NCBI GenBank assembly: GCA_030604975.1
Contig: JAUVUV010000099.1
Location: 1-7,506 of the forward strand
From: Candidatus Glassiibacteriota bacterium
Lineage (GTDB): Bacteria; Gemmatimonadota; Glassbacteria; GWA2-58-10
Direction: 5' to 3'
Length of the DNA: 7,506 bases
The notes beneath the pieces are model-generated. The model saw only the letters and a program-made list of their open reading frames with translations, did no database searches and was not told the origin of the DNA. The position numbers and the translations under genes are program-made. The first letter of the stretch is position 1. Every line of letters starts with the position of its first letter. Below, piece by piece: positions 4,898 to 7,506 of this stretch.

Positions 4898-6852
4898 AAC
4901 TCGAGCTTGCGGCGGACGTCGTCCTGGAAGCGTTTGATAAAATCATCTGCATTTAGATTCTGCAATCTCTGTAGAGTTTTTTCCCACTTGACCTTGACTG
5001 GGTTCACATCCTCATCGCGGCGGGCCACCAGATCGCCAATCATTTGTCTCAGCTCGCTTTGACCGGAGAACATCTGCCTTGTCCGGACAATCCTTTTTTT
5101 CATGGCTTCGATAAAAATCCCTCCGATCTCAAGGAGACCTTCTCTGCCCAACCCCTTGACTTTTACCTTGAAGAGCATGTCTATCACGTAATCGGCATAG
5201 TACGGGATAAACTTTTCCAGCGGGCTTATCACATCAGCGAAAGTCCCGGTGAAATCAGCCAGGACAAGTCCGGTGGGCTCGAACCAGTCATCCCCGAACT
5301 GGAGCATTTCATCTCCGTCTCCGAAATAGACAGCGCCGGTGTCCGGATCAACACGGCCGATTATCAGGTTGAGCCCGGCCTCGTAACCCAGGAGGTCGGC
5401 CTGCGCCCGGACAAAACCCTCGTGCTCGTAATAGTAGTCGGAGACTTTATCTGTGGCTAGTCCATCAATGTATGGCCTGTCGAAAAAGGTAACAGGCACA
5501 GTGCCGATACCGGGAAGATTCTCTTTTCGGCTCAGATAGCCGACAACCGGGGTATTGACTCCCAGCAGCGAAAGAATTTCGCGCCGGTCAAAAGTGTATT
5601 CCAGGTAACCCTCAGCAAGCTGTTTCGCTCTCTTCAGGGAATGGCCTCGGTTGAGGAAGTAAAGAATATTACGCATAACTTTACGCAAGATGCGGATCTG
5701 TTCGGTTTCACTTTCCTTCTGCTTGAGTACGGCAATGAAAACCTCGCGGTAGCTCCCGGCGGCTCGCTTGGTACTCTGGCTTCTCATCAGCCGGCCCAGA
5801 TTGATGTATTCCAGCGGGCCGTATAATCTGAAAAAATCCTTGAGCAACTGTGAGACCGGTTTTTCGACATACGGATCCATTTCCACCCGGCCGTTCCTGA
5901 TCCGGCACCCTGGCAGCCAGCGGATATTCATATTGAACTCACCGCTTATACCAAGCATGGATTCCTCAGTGGGCGGGATTTCGTTCAGCTCGGAATAAAC
6001 GCAATTACGCCAGACCGGGTTGTTGGGCTCATCGCACTGGAACTCGGGAGGGATTGCGGCTTTAAAATTTTCGAGTGCTGCCAGAAAAAGTTTGTTCGCC
6101 TTTGTTTTCTGTGCTTTGCCCCAGCCTTTAGGGCTATTGAGGTATTTGGCGAGTTTTTCGCTAAGAGAAAAATCGAATGTCCTGCGGTCGACCTTGAAAA
6201 AATCCAGCTCGCGGACAAACTGTTTGTTTCTTCTTTTATGAAGATTAACCACTTCGTTGATACGGTCCTTGAACTCCTGGAAATCAGAGATCGATTCAGC
6301 GATATCCGCAAAATTCGCGAAAGAAATCAGGCGCCCCCCGGACTCGACTTTATAGTAATAGCAGTTTTTCGTCCTTACTGAGACTTTGGAAAGATTGATC
6401 TGCTTGATAATCTCTTCCACGGCAAAATAGCGTGGAGTCATTTTCCAGCTTTCACCGCGGAGCTTGAAAGCCTCCCTGACCTTGGGGTCTCTTCTGCCCG
6501 TAAAACGGATCATCTCCGTCGGGACAACCTCTTCGAGAAGTTCGGCGGTGCAGAAACATTTTTCCATGTTGTCCGGAATGGAACGGATCAACACATGGTC
6601 GCCCCGCATAATCAAAGCAACCTGATCCTCGCAGACTGCCTGCTGTTCTTTTTCATCGAGGTCCCTGCCTCGCTTGTTGCCCAACTCCGCGATAAAATTC
6701 ATCGCCAGAGAAACATGCAACCCGGTGCCGACAATCATGCTGGAATAGCTGGGAAAGACATCGGCCATGTGATATTTCAGGTGTCCTTCACCATCCCGTT
6801 CTAATGGATGCGGCCCGTAGAGAGTGAGTTTGCCGTATTTCTTCACTTGCAT
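4891..6852 (-). CDS. Uncharacterised 653-residue protein
   Basis: I do not recognise this protein. The gene is clearly real: 653 codons open, an ATG preceded at 9 bases by a strong Shine-Dalgarno (GAGGTGA, complement of 6862-6868), and no better start. It has no signal peptide or obvious membrane segment, so it is probably cytoplasmic. Aromatic- and charge-rich composition suggests a folded, mixed alpha/beta enzyme-like protein. The most striking part is residues 492-540: a helix-like segment, then LNLIIGRVDPDTG (494-506), YFGDGDEMLQF (509-519) and GLVLADFTGTF (528-538). This cluster of Asp/Glu on predicted strands recalls the metal- and nucleotide-binding loops of atypical kinases, with Asp533-Phe534 in a DFG-like setting. 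That likeness is only my impression. The C-terminal ~90 residues look helical and basic/acidic mixed. It follows, by 105 bases and on the same strand, a TPR protein likely to be part of a signalling protein, and ends inside the prfA stop region. Confidence 0.85.
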   Translation of the reverse strand: MQVKKYGKLTLYGPHPLERDGEGHLKYHMADVFPSYSSMIVGTGLHVSLAMNFIAELGNKRGRDLDEKEQQAVCEDQVALIMRGDHVLIRSIPDNMEKCFCTAELLEEVVPTEMIRFTGRRDPKVREAFKLRGESWKMTPRYFAVEEIIKQINLSKVSVRTKNCYYYKVESGGRLISFANFADIAESISDFQEFKDRINEVVNLHKRRNKQFVRELDFFKVDRRTFDFSLSEKLAKYLNSPKGWGKAQKTKANKLFLAALENFKAAIPPEFQCDEPNNPVWRNCVYSELNEIPPTEESMLGISGEFNMNIRWLPGCRIRNGRVEMDPYVEKPVSQLLKDFFRLYGPLEYINLGRLMRSQSTKRAAGSYREVFIAVLKQKESETEQIRILRKVMRNILYFLNRGHSLKRAKQLAEGYLEYTFDRREILSLLGVNTPVVGYLSRKENLPGIGTVPVTFFDRPYIDGLATDKVSDYYYEHEGFVRAQADLLGYEAGLNLIIGRVDPDTGAVYFGDGDEMLQFGDDWFEPTGLVLADFTGTFADVISPLEKFIPYYADYVIDMLFKVKVKGLGREGLLEIGGIFIEAMKKRIVRTRQMFSGQSELRQMIGDLVARRDEDVNPVKVKWEKTLQRLQNLNADDFIKRFQDDVRRKLEFY

Positions 6853-6861
6853 CGTGTGGAT

Positions 6862-6868
6862 TCACCTC
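6862..6868 (-). promoter_or_regulatory. Strong ribosome binding site of the 653-residue gene
   Basis: On the minus strand GAGGTGA precedes the ATG at 6852-6850 with a 9-base spacer. It fixes the start of the uncharacterised gene. The 105-base gap upstream (6853-6957) shows no convincing promoter pair and no terminator hairpin, so read-through from the TPR gene is possible. Confidence 0.7.
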
Positions 6869-6957
6869 GCTCGAATCTTGTTACCCGACGTCACTATCCC
6901 ATTTATCGAATTCTTTATTGGCAATCGGATCAATTGAGGGGAACAATTCAAGCAGTA

Positions 6958-7506
6958 TCATGATCTCTGGAAAATGTAGTGGGAGATGTTCTGACGCTGC
7001 TCATCCGTGGTAGCCCGGGCAAGCGCTTTCTGGAAATACTCCATCGCTCCAGCATAATCTCCGCCTTCTTCCTGGATAATTCCCAGGTTGGCAAGATTAT
7101 CCGCTGCATAATAATCCAATCCAAGTTTTTCAGCCAGTTCGAGAGACTTTTCGAAAAATCGTACCGCTTTTTCCGGCTTTTCTCTGATCCGGTCGATTTC
7201 CCCGGCGCGGGTGAGCGCGTTGCACAGCATTTCGTAATCTTTCAATGTTTGCGAAATCTTGCTGCACCCGGCATAATGCTGGTAAGCTTCATCCAGCGCA
7301 CCGAGCAGGTATTCTATCTCGGCCAGCCTGAACATGTTGCGCAGGCGAATGCGCGATTTTTCCTCCGCACTCTTTTTACTGTTTTCCAACTGGGCGAGCA
7401 GCCTGCTGTAACAGTCGATCGCCGCGTTGTTGCTGAAACGGGTTGCGCACTGGTCACCGGCTGATTCGAGGTAGCTGATCGCCTTGTCCGCCTTCCCGCC
7501 CTTTTC
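6958..7506 (-). CDS. TPR-domain C-terminus of a larger protein (continues past right edge)
   Basis: The frame is open from the right edge (7506) to a TGA at 6960-6958, giving the last 182 residues of a longer protein. A TTG at 7389 is not the start, because 39 in-frame codons upstream encode more of the same repeat structure (KAISYLESAGD, then NNAAIDCYSRLLAQLE). Helical repeats of TPR type are visible at about residues 9-40, 54-88, 95-129 and 132-166 of the visible part, for example KPEKAVRFFEKSLELAEKLG and GDYAGAMEYFQKALA. The pattern 'Y-L-x-x-A-G-D ... N-x-x-A-I-x-x-Y' is typical of the TPR tail of large bacterial signalling proteins that carry an AAA/STAND-type ATPase with an adenylate cyclase or Ser/Thr kinase domain. 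The catalytic part, if present, lies outside this window, so that assignment is inference. It is followed at 105 bases by the uncharacterised 653-residue gene on the same strand. Confidence 0.8.
   Translation of the reverse strand, partial: EKGGKADKAISYLESAGDQCATRFSNNAAIDCYSRLLAQLENSKKSAEEKSRIRLRNMFRLAEIEYLLGALDEAYQHYAGCSKISQTLKDYEMLCNALTRAGEIDRIREKPEKAVRFFEKSLELAEKLGLDYYAADNLANLGIIQEEGGDYAGAMEYFQKALARATTDEQRQNISHYIFQRS

Noticed and set aside
6853..6957. Palindromic words (TCAATTGA near 6930, GACGTC near 6889) upstream of the 653-residue gene
   Set aside because: They are short and of a kind expected by chance; no promoter with correct spacing is linked to them.

Overview
The window is a slice of a bacterial chromosome of intermediate GC content. 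It probably comes from a Gram-negative-type, poorly sampled lineage. The evidence is a Zn-type L31, a DUF1385 membrane protein next to prfA, abundant TPR proteins, a Sec-type exported protein and mixed ATG/TTG start use. The order rpmE - DUF1385 - prfA is familiar from Firmicutes, Deltaproteobacteria and several deep-branching phyla, so it does not fix the taxon. There is no sign of phage, transposon, CRISPR, tRNA or rRNA sequence.

Left part (1-1956, minus strand). A probable three-gene operon reads right to left: a six-repeat TPR protein, an orphan ParA/MinD-family ATPase without a neighbouring ParB, and the N-terminus of an exported protein that runs off the left edge. Its likely promoter has a consensus -35 and lies at about 1993-2032. 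A perfect inverted repeat (7-bp arms) sits directly against the TPR start codon, where a ribosome binding site would be expected.

Divergent intergenic region (1957-2316, 360 bases). It holds the promoter and inverted repeat above. In the other direction it has a plausible promoter and a leader with several inverted repeats ahead of rpmE, possibly a structured 5' UTR.

Central part (2317-4897, plus strand). A translation-related block: ribosomal protein L31 with a TTG start and a Lys/Ala-rich tail, the DUF1385/YqhQ-like multi-pass membrane protein, and peptide chain release factor 1. No prmC follows prfA here.

Right part (4891-7506, minus strand). A 653-residue protein that I do not recognise has a stop codon that overlaps the prfA stop in a 7-base convergent overlap. 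Upstream of it, on the same strand, is the C-terminal TPR part of a larger protein that continues beyond the right edge and resembles the TPR tails of large signalling proteins. The unknown protein, the orphan ParA/TPR/exported-protein operon and the rpmE leader are the parts most worth following up.
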